64,000 nt of DNA from Paenibacillus polymyxa (GCF_001719045.1 NZ_CP015423.1:3257501-3321500); one strand, 5' to 3'. Shown: positions 36,852 to 46,324, numbered from the stretch's first letter. Translations and numbers: made by a program. Notes: a model not told the origin generated them from the sequence alone.

Positions 36852-38108
36852 ATGGGAAAACCAAAAAATACGAAAACCGCAGCGGCTTGGTCGCTCGTTA
36901 TTCTAGGGGCAGGCTTTGCAGCCACATTGCCCTTCCAGCAATATGGCTGGGCTCGTTTGTTAGCCGGAGCTTTTGAGGCAGGACTTGTAGGGGGACTGGC
37001 AGACTGGTTCGCTGTCACTGCTTTGTTCCGTCATCCGCTAGGCATTCCGATACCACACACCGCGCTGCTTCCTAAAAATAGGGACAAGCTCACGAATGCA
37101 TTGGTGAGTACGGTGGAAAATAACCTGCTAAACAAAGACAGCATCGCGTCTAAAATTGCAGATATCCGTTTGGCCGATTTGGTGCTGGGCGGTGTGGAAA
37201 AAGGATTGCGCACGCCGGAGGCGGCGGCATCCATAGATGTTCTTGCCAAGCGGCTTGTTCAGTCCCTCCCGCTCGCGGAATTGGCTCCGGTCATCGTGGC
37301 CGAGCTGAAGCGGCAGATGACTGACTTTGACGCCGGACCGCTGCTGGAGGCGCTTGCTCGTCAGACCAGCGAGAAGGGCTATGATCGCCGCGCACTGGAT
37401 TACACGCTGGAGCAAGCCGAGTCCTGGCTTTTGCGACCCGAAACGGGTTATACGCTGGGCACCTTAGGGATGCAGGCTGTCAGTGGTTTGCAGGTGAGCG
37501 GGCTGATGCAGTTTGCTTTGAACGCATTCCTCGGCTATCTGAACGAAGAGCGTATGGGTGAAATGATTCGTCATTTCCTGCTGGATCAGGTAGCAGAACT
37601 ACAAAGGGAAGAGCACCCGCGCCGTCAGGCTGTGCTGGATGGTCTGAGGACGCAGGTGACCCGATTGGCGACGAAAGATACGGTTCAGGAAGGGTTGAAC
37701 GGCTGGAAGGATAGCCTTGTTGAAGCCTGGGAAGGCGATGCGTCAGTGCTGGGCAAAATGGAAGAACTGCGTATACGCTTATTGGACTACATGGAAGACG
37801 GAAGCTATGTGCAGACCTATATTTTACCGCTATTGGATCGGATGCTGACTGATTTAAGAGGGAATACCGAGCTGCTGGACAAGATCAATGTGCGAATTGT
37901 GGAAGGTATTACTGGACTGGTGGAAGCCAACCATAGTCGAATTGGTAACTTGGTACGCGAAAATGTAGACAAAATGGATAACAAATCCCTGATTGCACTG
38001 ATGGAGGACAAACTGGGACAGGATTTGCAGTGGATACGTATTAATGGCGCAGTTACAGGCTTCCTGATCGGTATTGTGCTGACAGGTATCCGTATGCTAA
38101 TCCAATAA
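36852..38108 (+). CDS. DUF445 family membrane protein
   Basis: A 418-residue protein of the DUF445 (YjiN-like) family. It has one N-terminal membrane helix, the conserved EAGLVGGLADWFAVTALFRH and PHTALLPKNRDK stretches, a long alpha-helical middle and a C-terminal membrane helix (NGAVTGFLIGIVLTG). Family function is not established. ATG 36852 has GGAGG 8 nt upstream; the TTG five codons earlier overlaps that site. Confidence 0.88.
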   Translation: MGKPKNTKTAAAWSLVILGAGFAATLPFQQYGWARLLAGAFEAGLVGGLADWFAVTALFRHPLGIPIPHTALLPKNRDKLTNALVSTVENNLLNKDSIASKIADIRLADLVLGGVEKGLRTPEAAASIDVLAKRLVQSLPLAELAPVIVAELKRQMTDFDAGPLLEALARQTSEKGYDRRALDYTLEQAESWLLRPETGYTLGTLGMQAVSGLQVSGLMQFALNAFLGYLNEERMGEMIRHFLLDQVAELQREEHPRRQAVLDGLRTQVTRLATKDTVQEGLNGWKDSLVEAWEGDASVLGKMEELRIRLLDYMEDGSYVQTYILPLLDRMLTDLRGNTELLDKINVRIVEGITGLVEANHSRIGNLVRENVDKMDNKSLIALMEDKLGQDLQWIRINGAVTGFLIGIVLTGIRMLIQ

Positions 38109-38141
38109 TACAGAAAAAGCTACAGATAAGGTTGTGGAAGC

Positions 38142-38522
38142 TTGAGGCTTTGGCATGAACATTTAATCGACAAGTTACCCCGTCCGCAACTGCTGGGGCA
38201 ACATCGTGAGTGCTGTGCCCTGCGCGGGAACGGGTGGGGCAAGCCACACGCCATCGTGAATTATGTGTTCGATTATCACCCCATGCTGCTGGTGCGCTAT
38301 CATAGGCTCATTATGGACGAAATGAAAAGCAGAGGGTACAATGTTGATCCACTATGGGAACAGCCGTTGTATCGCGGTAAGCAGTGTGAGCCTTGGGAGG
38401 CGGAGCTGGGTGAGGAACTGGCAGGCGCGGGTGCATATGTGGAGCATGACGATGAGTATATGAAGGAATGCTTGGACAACCTGGCTTCCAAGGGTATTTT
38501 AATAGAGATTGAAGTGACCTAA
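38142..38522 (+). CDS. pyrimidine-dimer DNA glycosylase-like protein (TIGR02328/Pyr_excise)
   Basis: A 126-residue protein starting at TTG. The N-terminus MRLWHEHLIDKLPRPQLLGQ and HRECCALRGNGWGK match the TIGR02328 family, related to T4 endonuclease V, in which similar N-terminal residues cut DNA at UV dimers. YHPMLLVRYHRLIMDEM and GYNVDPLWEQPLYRGKQC follow. Whether this branch is an active glycosylase is not shown. It lies 33 nt behind the DUF445 gene and could share its transcript. Confidence 0.8.
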   Translation: MRLWHEHLIDKLPRPQLLGQHRECCALRGNGWGKPHAIVNYVFDYHPMLLVRYHRLIMDEMKSRGYNVDPLWEQPLYRGKQCEPWEAELGEELAGAGAYVEHDDEYMKECLDNLASKGILIEIEVT

Positions 38523-38578
38523 AAAGGCGGGCTGCGGTAGGTTCATCATTCAGATGAAGTGCCGCAAGCCCGCTTTTT
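38521..38578. terminator. bidirectional intrinsic terminator
   Basis: AAAAAGGCGGGCTGCGGTAG pairs with the stretch from GTGCCGCAAGCCCGC to TTTTT, with an inner TTCATC/GATGAA stem. It lies between converging genes. Confidence 0.85.
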
Positions 38579-38624
38579 ACGTGCTTCAATGTTCAGGGTT
38601 TGGGAAGAGGCTCGGGATATTAGA

Positions 38625-39299
38625 TTACAGGACCCAGCGTGTGACCTTTTCCAGTGGTTGTCTGGATTTTTCCCGCTTGGGTTCATGAGCACGATAACCG
38701 AAGGCGGCAATGACTGAAATATCGAGCAGCCCGTTCTCCAGCAGTCCTTCTTCCTCCAAAATGGCATGCACCTGATCGTAGTTAAAGCCCTCAATTGGAC
38801 AGGAATCAATACCGATCTGAGCCGCTGCTGTCATCATATTGCCTAAGGCAATGTAGGTTTGCTTGGAAGCCCAGTCAAATAACGTACGTTCGTTTTCCAA
38901 CAGACGTTGACTTTCACCCTGGAAAATCTTATAGCGGCCTGGCAGTGAGGCAAAGTCCTCCTCAGACATACCTTTAACCTCTTTATACATATACTCCACG
39001 TAAGGAGAATCATAACGAACATCCTTGCGCGCCAAAATCAGGACGACGTGGCTAGCTGCAGGGATCTGCTTTTGACCGCCGCTGGAAACTGCAGCCAGCT
39101 TTTCTCTCAATGCCTGATTTTGTACAACTACAAACTGCCATGGTTCAAAACCGACGGAGCTTGGAGAAAGTCGTCCGGTTTCGAGAATGAACTGAAAATC
39201 CTCTTCCGGTATGATGCGATTGGGATCGAATTCTTTCGTGGCGTGCCTGAACAGAAAGGCGTCCAGAATTTCCTGTTTTTTAGCTGATGTATTAGACAT
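38625..39299 (-). CDS. NAD(P)H-dependent nitroreductase, HypO (YfkO)-like
   Basis: A 224-residue FMN nitroreductase-family oxidoreductase. Motifs: FRHATKEFDPNR at the N-terminus (FMN phosphate binding), ILETGRLSPSSVGFEPWQFV, and TYIALGNMMTAAAQIGIDSC with PIEGFNYDQVH. The sequence recalls Bacillus HypO/YfkO, which reduces quinone or nitro compounds under disulfide stress. It is divergent from a DUF24/HxlR regulator, which supports redox control. Confidence 0.9.
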   Translation of the reverse strand: MSNTSAKKQEILDAFLFRHATKEFDPNRIIPEEDFQFILETGRLSPSSVGFEPWQFVVVQNQALREKLAAVSSGGQKQIPAASHVVLILARKDVRYDSPYVEYMYKEVKGMSEEDFASLPGRYKIFQGESQRLLENERTLFDWASKQTYIALGNMMTAAAQIGIDSCPIEGFNYDQVHAILEEEGLLENGLLDISVIAAFGYRAHEPKREKSRQPLEKVTRWVL

Positions 39300-39407
39300 A
39301 AAATGTACTCCTTTGGGTATGGGTTTAGTTGGTACTCTATGGGTTTTCTGCTACTATAATGAGAGCTGATATCGAATATATAGTTATCATATAGAAAGTT
39401 TTTGCAG

Positions 39408-39433
39408 GGAACAAGTACGCACATATTTGTTCC
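39408..39433. promoter_or_regulatory. candidate operator in the divergent hypO/hypR-like region
   Basis: GGAACAA-N12-TTGTTCC, a perfect interrupted palindrome between the two start codons. Position and symmetry suit the adjacent dimeric HxlR/DUF24 regulator; binding is inferred. Confidence 0.4.
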
Positions 39434-39488
39434 TTGTCATACGTCTGGGGCTATTGGTTTACACATTCTACAGAAAGAAGGGGTATAC

Positions 39489-39872
39489 ATGGCACAGGAG
39501 ATGGAACATGCAGTTAGCGTTAATTTTGGATGTCCGGTAGCGAAAACCGTCGGGGTTATAGGCGGCAAATGGAAGGGAGTCATCTTGTATCATTTGACCA
39601 CAGGACCACGGCGCTATAACGAAATTCGACGGACCTTGCCTAATATTACACAACGGATGCTAACCTTGCAGTTGCGTGAATTGGAGCGAGATGGCATTGT
39701 GCACCGTGAAATTTATAATGAGAACCCACCGCGTGTGGAATACTCGCTTACCCCGTTAGGAGATACGTTAAGACCGTTGCTGGATTTTATGAGAGACTGG
39801 GGGATCTTCTATGGAGAACAGGGTTGCGAGCCTGTGACGACAACTTCCAAATCAGGCAAGCACTTTTGTTAA
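39489..39872 (+). CDS. HxlR/DUF24-family redox regulator (HypR-like)
   Basis: A 127-residue winged-helix regulator: CPVAKTVGVIGGKWKGVILY, TTGPRRYNEIRRTLPNITQR and RMLTLQLRELERDGIVHRE are the DUF24/HxlR core. Cys15 in the N-terminal NFGCP motif is the conserved thiol that HypR, YodB and CatR use to sense electrophiles; two more cysteines lie in the C-terminal tail. ATG 39489 follows AAGAAGGGG; the longer frame to 39402 covers the operator region. It probably controls the divergent nitroreductase gene. Confidence 0.87.
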   Translation: MAQEMEHAVSVNFGCPVAKTVGVIGGKWKGVILYHLTTGPRRYNEIRRTLPNITQRMLTLQLRELERDGIVHREIYNENPPRVEYSLTPLGDTLRPLLDFMRDWGIFYGEQGCEPVTTTSKSGKHFC

Positions 39873-39886
39873 AGGGCATGAAGAAA

Positions 39887-39934
39887 GCCCGCCAAATGAT
39901 TTCATAGAAGACGCATAAGAAATCATTAGCGGGC
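39887..39934. terminator. bidirectional terminator-like hairpin
   Basis: GCCCGCCAAATGATTTC pairs with GAAATCATTAGCGGGC, with an A run before and an AT-rich tail. It lies between converging genes. Confidence 0.75.
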
Positions 39935-39953
39935 GGAATAAGGTCAGATACAC

Positions 39954-41201
39954 TTATTTAAACTCGATGGCTTCGTTCATCTGTGCCCAGGCTGTTTCTC
40001 CAATGATACCCAAGCGCCAGATAGCGATTCCTTTGAGGTCATAACGTTTGGCTAAACCGATCTTGGCGTTAATGGTGCTGTCTTTTTCGCTACCCATCGA
40101 AATCCCCAAAATGAGCTTGTCCCGCGAGGTTTCCTTCAAGGCCAGTTGTATGGCTTCATCCACTTTTTCCAAAGGCTCAGGCGTAGCCTTCTGTCCGTAA
40201 TCATAGGCCATGATGATCAGATCGTCCGCCAGATTGCCCAGCGTTTTGTAGTCATAGCCAGAGTAAGAGCTGTTCAGCGGATGCAGAACGACGGTGAGCT
40301 TGAGCCCGGCCTGATGCGCTTTGGCCGATAGCTTTTGAATAAAGGCGTTGTAGTCTGAACGCGCTTTAGCTTTATCGCCGCTCCAGCCCAATCCTTCCAG
40401 GTCTAGCGTAATGCCTTTAAATTGTTTGTCGGTGGCGGTGCTGACGATTTGGGAAATGGTCTGTTCTTGAAGCTGCGCATTTTCCAAAATCTTGGTCAGC
40501 TCGTGATTGCCATCTCCAGAATAGACCATCAGGTAAGGGGAAGTCCCCTGGCTGTCTGCCTCCTGCACAATGGACTCCGGTGTTACGGTTCCAGCGGCTT
40601 GAGGCCATTTGTATTCCTTGCCGTTTGTCGTAAATTGTCCGTTCGTATCAATTCGACTCCAGCCGAAGGCAACTGCGTTAAAATCGGGTATTTTGGATTT
40701 TTGGTCAAAGGAAGACAGCGCATAGAAGCCTACTGTATACATAGCTTCACGTGGCGATGTAATGGAGACCGTCCGTGTTCCCTGGTTCCAGTTCACCGTG
40801 GCTCCAAACTGCTGCCCGAAAAAGCTCAGCGGAATCATGGTGCTGCCGTGCACGGTTTGCGGAGCGGCTGTTAGTTGAACCGTTTGTCCGTCCACTGTGG
40901 CATTGCGGCTACCCATCTTTAGAACCACCTGCTTGGTAGCAGAGCCTTGCGCTTTGGTAGCGGTGATGCTTTGGCTGGCTTGATCCCATTTCACTGTAAT
41001 GCCAAGAGCCTCAGAAATAGCGCGAAAGGGAACCATGGTCGTGCCGTTCATCATGGCAGGTTGTACGGGGAACGGTAATGGATATCCGTCCAGCATAATG
41101 CTGATCTTGCCAGCCTCGGCTTGTGCCAAGGGGCTATAGATGCCGACTGTGGTACTCAGAAAGATAGCACTAGATAACAGAGCCTTATTTACGATTTTCA
41201 T
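39954..41201 (-). CDS. secreted copper-amine-oxidase-N / GH18-like protein
   Basis: A 415-residue exported protein. It has a signal peptide (about residues 1-28) and a copper amine oxidase N-terminal-like domain in two halves (MVPFRAISEALGITVKWDQ; MIPLSFFGQQFGATVNWNQ), a stalk-like domain common in Paenibacillus wall proteins. A glycosyl hydrolase 18 domain follows, with KGITLDLEGLGWSG, whose Asp/Glu fit the catalytic DxxDxDxE loop in reduced form, and DDLIIMAYDYG. It probably cleaves or binds peptidoglycan or chitin-type glycans. ATG 41201 has AGGAG 8 nt upstream; the longer frame to 41222 starts before it. Confidence 0.85.
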   Translation of the reverse strand: MKIVNKALLSSAIFLSTTVGIYSPLAQAEAGKISIMLDGYPLPFPVQPAMMNGTTMVPFRAISEALGITVKWDQASQSITATKAQGSATKQVVLKMGSRNATVDGQTVQLTAAPQTVHGSTMIPLSFFGQQFGATVNWNQGTRTVSITSPREAMYTVGFYALSSFDQKSKIPDFNAVAFGWSRIDTNGQFTTNGKEYKWPQAAGTVTPESIVQEADSQGTSPYLMVYSGDGNHELTKILENAQLQEQTISQIVSTATDKQFKGITLDLEGLGWSGDKAKARSDYNAFIQKLSAKAHQAGLKLTVVLHPLNSSYSGYDYKTLGNLADDLIIMAYDYGQKATPEPLEKVDEAIQLALKETSRDKLILGISMGSEKDSTINAKIGLAKRYDLKGIAIWRLGIIGETAWAQMNEAIEFK

Positions 41202-41437
41202 CCTATGATCTCCTATGCTCAATAGATTGCAATGCTATCATGTTAGAATCGTGAGGGTTCTACCTATTTTACCAAAAAAATGATAGAAAGGTGAATGTGA
41301 AATAATAGGATGAGATGAATCTAAGTATATTTAAGCTGAATATTATCGTTTTCTTTCATACCAAAAAAGCTGACCCCTTTTAAATAGGTGTCAGCTTTTC
41401 TTTTTAAAACGGTCTTAACCTTTATCCGTAACCCAGA

Positions 41438-42187
41438 TTACTTGTGGCGCTTGAGTGCAATGCCGACAGCTGCGGCACCAAGAACGACTGCAATGATTGA
41501 GAGGACGAGTGCTGTCGTTTGTGCAGCAGAGCTGGCTGGAGCAGAAGCGGCAGGTGTAGCTTCTACAGCATTGTTCGAAGCAGGTGCGGGGCTGCTGCTA
41601 TCTTTATCCGCATCTGTGCTCGTATGGCCTGCTGCCGTGCCCGCTGAATCGTGTCCGCTGTCTGCGGCAGGGGCAGGAGTTGCGGACGTGGCATCCGCCG
41701 TGATTTCAGTAATGGAATGTGGATTATTACTTCCTTCGTCACCTGTCCATTCCACGATACTTCCGTCACTGTAATATTGGAAGGCGTCCCAGGGTGCTGC
41801 GGTATTTTGATCTGCATTTTGCGCTACAAAGCTGAAACGCTGATACTGACCCGCTTGAATTCCGTCTTTTTCAGTCGTCCAGGTCACGGTGGTTACTTTG
41901 CCGGAGCTGTCTTTTTCGGTGGCTACTTTCCAATCCGGTACAGGCTCGTATTGTTTGAAAACGACCTCTTTCGGAATTTTCAAGGCGACTTTGGTGGTTG
42001 GAATGTTTTTTTCCACGGGTACTTTCAATGTGTACGTTTCCCACGCATTAGGTTGTGAAACAGAAGGCTTGACTGTCACATGTGCACTGGCCATACCTGC
42101 AAAAAGTAAGGCACCCGCTGCAATTAGACTCACAGAGGTCGCAAACCTGGAAAATATGGATTTTGCTGTTTGAATCGTTGTATTCAT
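41438..42187 (-). CDS. ycnI: YcnI-like copper-associated membrane protein
   Basis: A 249-residue protein of the DUF1775 (YcnI) family. Its signal peptide is cleaved before HVTVKPSVSQPNAWETYTLK; that N-terminal His and the nearby Trp form the copper(II) site known from YcnI. A beta-sandwich domain, a Ser/Ala/Thr-rich linker and one C-terminal membrane helix with a short basic tail follow. ATG 42187 follows AAAAGGAG. It lies 31 nt behind ycnJ, as in Bacillus. Confidence 0.9.
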   Translation of the reverse strand: MNTTIQTAKSIFSRFATSVSLIAAGALLFAGMASAHVTVKPSVSQPNAWETYTLKVPVEKNIPTTKVALKIPKEVVFKQYEPVPDWKVATEKDSSGKVTTVTWTTEKDGIQAGQYQRFSFVAQNADQNTAAPWDAFQYYSDGSIVEWTGDEGSNNPHSITEITADATSATPAPAADSGHDSAGTAAGHTSTDADKDSSSPAPASNNAVEATPAASAPASSAAQTTALVLSIIAVVLGAAAVGIALKRHK

Positions 42188-42218
42188 ATTCAATTCGCTC
42201 CTTTTAAACATAAAATAA

Positions 42219-43937
42219 TTATTTTTTACCGCCTACATGCAGGGTGAATTCAGCATCAACCGCATCGAGTGATGCCGTCAGAGCATGTACTTTTACCGCC
42301 CATGTTCCTTCGGAGGTCATCAATTCCTGACTGTGGAATGGCTGTTGCTGCTTCACGGGCAGAACAAATTCCTGTTGATCTTGGTCAGGGTCTGCTGGAG
42401 TGAGCGTTAATGTAACCTGCTGGATTCCTGAAATGGCAGCACCCTTGCTATCCTGAACGGATACCTTAAATTCATTGCTGCCCACAGCATTGGGACTGAC
42501 TGACAGCGTAACGTTGTATCCGCCCGTAGTGCGAGTCTCCTCAAACGGAACAGCAGGTGCCTGGCCGGGTGACAGGTGAGTGAGCACCGCAGTCAACAGC
42601 ATCACGAGCAGGCCGACGGACACCTCGGCACGCAATCCCCGGGCGGCTCGCTTGCTGGGCGCCGCTTGCCTTGCGCTGCGGAACTGGCTGGCCGCAAAGG
42701 CAAGCATGACTAGCAGCAGCGCTGCCTTGCCGAGCAGAACGAGTCCATAGGACGTGTTCAGCAGCATGGAGGGAGCCGGAATGTACAGCACGGCTCCATA
42801 TATACCGGTGGCAAGTAGCGCTGCCACCATAGCAATGCCCCAGCCGGCAAAGCGGCGCAGGGCGGCTTGCCGCAGAGTTGCCCGCTCCGATACGGGCAAC
42901 TCCGCTCCGGCAACAGGCAGGCACACGACCATGACGGCAAGTGAGCCGATCCAAAATGCTGCTGCCGCGAGATGGACAAAGTCCGCCGCAATGGCCGGAG
43001 CTGGATGGGTAGCCGCTGCCGGATGACCGACAAAGGCTTTGGACAGCATGAGGCATAGCGTTAGGAGAACTGAGCTGTAGCCCCAAAGACGGCGCTGGCG
43101 ATCCGAAATGCTGTAATCCAGCGCGTAAATCAGCGTTACGCTTAGGAGCAGCACGAGAATCATCTGGATAAACCAAATTTGCCCGGCTCCAGTAAACTGG
43201 AGAGCTTCTCCCAGAATCGGGAGTGAGAAGCCCTCCCTGATGGAAACCCCGGCATCCCATGAAGCCTGAAGTGGCAGGCTGATCAGAATGGCGGCAGACG
43301 TTATGCCGTAGCCGCTCCATAGCAGCTTAGTCCAGCGGGGCAATGTTTCAAAGGGCCGCTGATTTTGCTGATGCTGTTCACTTCGATTCTTGTCTTGGCT
43401 TATGCTCGGTAAGATGAACAGCCGGAAACAAATCGCTCCAAAAAGCAGCGATAGTCCTATGTAAAGAAACCAACGGACAGCGATTAAGTCGATTCGTGAT
43501 GTCCCTGAGCTTTCAGATGCGATAGCTTGATGAGTAGGCGCATTGGAACCGCTACCTACTTGAAATGGAATGACTCCATTAACCGGATGTCCGTCTGCGG
43601 ATAAAGCTCTCCAATTGACGGAGTAAATTCCATTTTTCACCCCTGGAATCAATTGGATTTCCATGGTGGCTTTGTGATTCGGGTCAAGCTGTGCTTTTCC
43701 TGTGTCGACCCGCTTGCCTGTTTCATCGGTCACTTTGATCGACATAAAGGCAGATTGCAAATCTTCATTGAAGGTGATGGTCACCTGAGAAGGCGACTTG
43801 TCCAAAACCTGATTTTCGGTCGGACTGGATTCAATGACAAATGCATGAGCCCACGAAGAGTGAGGAAACAGGATTAGAAGGGGGAGACACAGCAATAAAA
43901 GACAAGCCACACGGGCTGGTCTGGACAGGTACAACAT
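42219..43937 (-). CDS. ycnJ: copper uptake protein YcnJ (CopC-CopD fusion)
   Basis: A 572-residue membrane protein. It has a signal peptide ending at SSWA, then a periplasm-facing CopC domain (AHAFVIESSPTENQVLDKSP, ADGHPVNGVIPFQVG; the N-terminal His after cleavage is the usual copper ligand), then a CopD domain of about eight membrane segments. A YtkA-like C-terminal domain (VTLSVSPNAVGSNEFKVSV) ends the protein. It is the family proposed to import copper in Bacillus. ycnK, the usual regulator gene, is not next to it here. Confidence 0.92.
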   Translation of the reverse strand: MLYLSRPARVACLLLLCLPLLILFPHSSWAHAFVIESSPTENQVLDKSPSQVTITFNEDLQSAFMSIKVTDETGKRVDTGKAQLDPNHKATMEIQLIPGVKNGIYSVNWRALSADGHPVNGVIPFQVGSGSNAPTHQAIASESSGTSRIDLIAVRWFLYIGLSLLFGAICFRLFILPSISQDKNRSEQHQQNQRPFETLPRWTKLLWSGYGITSAAILISLPLQASWDAGVSIREGFSLPILGEALQFTGAGQIWFIQMILVLLLSVTLIYALDYSISDRQRRLWGYSSVLLTLCLMLSKAFVGHPAAATHPAPAIAADFVHLAAAAFWIGSLAVMVVCLPVAGAELPVSERATLRQAALRRFAGWGIAMVAALLATGIYGAVLYIPAPSMLLNTSYGLVLLGKAALLLVMLAFAASQFRSARQAAPSKRAARGLRAEVSVGLLVMLLTAVLTHLSPGQAPAVPFEETRTTGGYNVTLSVSPNAVGSNEFKVSVQDSKGAAISGIQQVTLTLTPADPDQDQQEFVLPVKQQQPFHSQELMTSEGTWAVKVHALTASLDAVDAEFTLHVGGKK

Positions 43938-44121
43938 GCCTGTGAAGTCACCTTCTCTCGATTACTTGAAGCGAGGATATCCCCATTTGTAACATTTTAT
44001 ACGGACAAACCCATTCCTATCTTAATCATAGTGCATATAGCGTGAATAGATGGAGCGAATTATGACATTTATATGAAATTTGAAATAATAAGCACTATAC
44101 AAAATGCCAATCATATGAAAA

Positions 44122-44166
44122 CCCCTAGCGTGGTTGAATTCAGGACGATTTCAACCACGCTAGGGG
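44122..44166 (-). terminator. intrinsic terminator of the GGDEF/HD-GYP gene
   Basis: CCCCTAGCGTGGTTGAA pairs perfectly with TTCAACCACGCTAGGGG, followed by TTTT on the minus strand. Confidence 0.9.
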
Positions 44167-44191
44167 CAAAGAGGAAGAGCCAATGAAGGAA

Positions 44192-46042
44192 TTAGAGCCC
44201 TGTTTCCATGAAATCCGTGAAAGCAGGTTGCTTATGTTGAATATAATGGATAAAAGTAGCCGTTAGTTTGGGATCGAATTGGCTACCCGAGCAAGCACGT
44301 AGTTCTTCAATGGCCTCCTCGAACGTTTTGGTGGGTTGATAGGGGCGCTCAGTTGTCATCGCATCAAAAGAGTCGATGATCGTCAGCATCCGACATAAAC
44401 GTAGAATTTGCTCGCCCTTAAAGCCAAACGGATAGCCTCCTCCGTCATAACGTTCATGATGCAGCTCCACAAAAGGAACCAAATCTATGAATCGTTCGTT
44501 GGCTTCGACAATTCGTTTGCCCCACATAACATGCGCTTGCACCATCTGCCATTCCTCACCGGACAGCTTCTCTTTTTTATTGAGGATATTCCAGGGAATC
44601 TCCAGTTTACCAATGTCATGAATGAGGGCACCTAGTATGAAACGCCGCTTATCCTCTGGTCCGAGCTGAAGCACATCGCTCATGTCTGCTGCATATCTGA
44701 ATACCCGTTTGGAATGCTTGAAAGTGTTAATATCCTTGTACAAGAACAAATTAAGCTGCTGTTCAAGATCACGAATATCCTGCCCCAGATCGACCTCGCG
44801 CTCCACTTCATTTAAACTTCCATGCGTATGAACGATGTTTTTTCCCTGTTTCTTGGCGTAGTACAGGGCTTTATCCGCCAGATCGACCAGCTGTGATTTG
44901 TCGTAGATGTCAATGCGACTTTGTGCAATGCCTGCGGAGAAGGACAGACAGCCGTGTGGAAAAATTTCAACACCCTCATAACGAGAATCATTTAATCTTT
45001 TTCGAATAGCATTAACTATTTCGTATGCTTGTTCAGCGGTATGATCGGGCATCAGCAGGGTGAATTCTTCTCCACCATAGCGGGATACGGTGATGTGGGT
45101 GCCGGAGGTCTCCTTTTTAAGAAACTCACCGAGAAATCCCAGTAGCTGATCGCCTTTGAGGTGACCGAAATGATCATTGTATTTTTTGAAATCATCTATA
45201 TCAATCAGAGCCAGACTGAGAGGAGTATTCTCGGATCTGGATATATTTAATTCAGCTTCAAGTGTATTTTCAAAGTAGCTGTGATTGTATAGCCCTGTTC
45301 TGCGATCCATGTTCGCTTTTTCTTCGATTTCCCGATACAGCGTGAACATTTGCTTGAATGCGTGAGACAGGAGCATACTTAGCCCAAGGAACAGCAAAAG
45401 TCCTAAAATGCCATTGTCATAAATCAGTGTAGTCAATACCAAAGACAGAATGAGTGTACATAAGTATACGAGCAGAGATTCAGCCAAAAAAGCCTGTTTA
45501 AGCTCATTGAAGGACCCTTTGTATGCGATATAAAAGTAGATGCCCAGTGTGATGGTGTTCACCGCAAAGTAGCAAATCAACGCCAGCAGGTAGGAAGCGA
45601 AATGATCTTGGTTTAAAGCCCCCTGCGTTCCGCCGCTTAGTTCAAATACTGTTGAAGACAGGAAAATGGAAAGGGCGTAAATGGAAAAATTGGCGGTATG
45701 CTTCCACCAGGACAGCTCTGTGTGCCGGAACATGGCAATGATTACATTTAACAACAAAATCAGAATAGCAATTTCGGTGCCATGCACAAAAATACAAGCC
45801 AGATACACGGAGGAATCCATGGACTGTTTGTTACTGGCCGGTGGTAGCTGGAATGTAAAATGCTCCAGAATCAGAACAGCTCCCAACAGGGAATAGATCG
45901 TGACCCACTCTGTTGTCGTATAGTGCAAAAAGGACCATTGGTTCGTATACAGGAGGACGATCACGCCTGCCAAACATATGAAAAACACATATATTCCCGT
46001 CGCGGTAACCCGTTCTTGCAGCTTTTTTATTATACTCATCAT
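44192..46042 (-). CDS. membrane diguanylate cyclase / HD-GYP phosphodiesterase
   Basis: A 616-residue bifunctional cyclic-di-GMP protein. Its N-terminal region has about seven hydrophobic helices (residues 15-240), probably a MASE-like sensory domain. A GGDEF domain follows (NMDRRTGLYNHSYFE, active-site SRYGGEEFTLLMPD), then a complete HD-GYP domain (IHDIGKLEIP; HHERYDGGGYPFGFKGEQI). Both catalytic signatures are intact, so it may make and degrade cyclic-di-GMP. The start is ATG 46042 or ATG 46039 behind GGAG. It sits beside the DUF5317 and peptide genes but behind their terminator. Confidence 0.9.
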   Translation of the reverse strand: MMSIIKKLQERVTATGIYVFFICLAGVIVLLYTNQWSFLHYTTTEWVTIYSLLGAVLILEHFTFQLPPASNKQSMDSSVYLACIFVHGTEIAILILLLNVIIAMFRHTELSWWKHTANFSIYALSIFLSSTVFELSGGTQGALNQDHFASYLLALICYFAVNTITLGIYFYIAYKGSFNELKQAFLAESLLVYLCTLILSLVLTTLIYDNGILGLLLFLGLSMLLSHAFKQMFTLYREIEEKANMDRRTGLYNHSYFENTLEAELNISRSENTPLSLALIDIDDFKKYNDHFGHLKGDQLLGFLGEFLKKETSGTHITVSRYGGEEFTLLMPDHTAEQAYEIVNAIRKRLNDSRYEGVEIFPHGCLSFSAGIAQSRIDIYDKSQLVDLADKALYYAKKQGKNIVHTHGSLNEVEREVDLGQDIRDLEQQLNLFLYKDINTFKHSKRVFRYAADMSDVLQLGPEDKRRFILGALIHDIGKLEIPWNILNKKEKLSGEEWQMVQAHVMWGKRIVEANERFIDLVPFVELHHERYDGGGYPFGFKGEQILRLCRMLTIIDSFDAMTTERPYQPTKTFEEAIEELRACSGSQFDPKLTATFIHYIQHKQPAFTDFMETGL

Positions 46043-46130
46043 TTCTTCTCCTGCCTTGTCGTATCTTGATGTCAAAGCTACCAGGGGTGAATGGGATAAT
46101 TTACAATTTTGTAATCGAAAATTTCACATG

Positions 46131-46160
46131 AAAAAACAGGCCGGAATCCAGCCTGTTTTG
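46131..46160 (-). terminator. terminator of the DUF5317-peptide unit
   Basis: AACAGGC pairs with GCCTGTT around TGGATTCCG, followed by six T on the minus strand, directly behind the 31-codon gene. Confidence 0.7.
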
Positions 46161-46194
46161 TTGAGCCTGTGCTTCCTTTTTTTCTTATCGGTGA

Positions 46195-46290
46195 CTAGCC
46201 CCCGATTTTGTAACCGGAAGTCAAAGCAATTATGACAGAAGCCACGATAATAGCATTGATAATCACACGGGAGTATTTCAAGTTTTTCAT
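46195..46290 (-). CDS. 31-residue hydrophobic peptide
   Basis: A 31-codon gene with GGGAGGG about 8 nt before its ATG. The product starts MKNLKYSRVIINAIIVASVI and ends SGYKIGG: a basic N-terminus, one membrane-length hydrophobic stretch and a Gly-Gly end. This could be a small membrane protein or a secreted pheromone precursor. It lies 35 nt behind the DUF5317 gene and before a terminator, so the two form one unit. I do not recognise a family. The strong ribosome site and the organised N-K-hydrophobic pattern argue that it is translated. Confidence 0.65.
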   Translation of the reverse strand: MKNLKYSRVIINAIIVASVIIALTSGYKIGG

Positions 46291-46324
46291 AGGGTTCCCT
46301 CCCTTCCTTGGAATAAGGTGCGTA

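Noticed and set aside
42541..43320. 259-codon minus-strand frame inside ycnJ
   Set aside because: Shifted-frame shadow of ycnJ with Arg/Ser/Cys-rich composition; ycnJ is a clear CopC-CopD protein.
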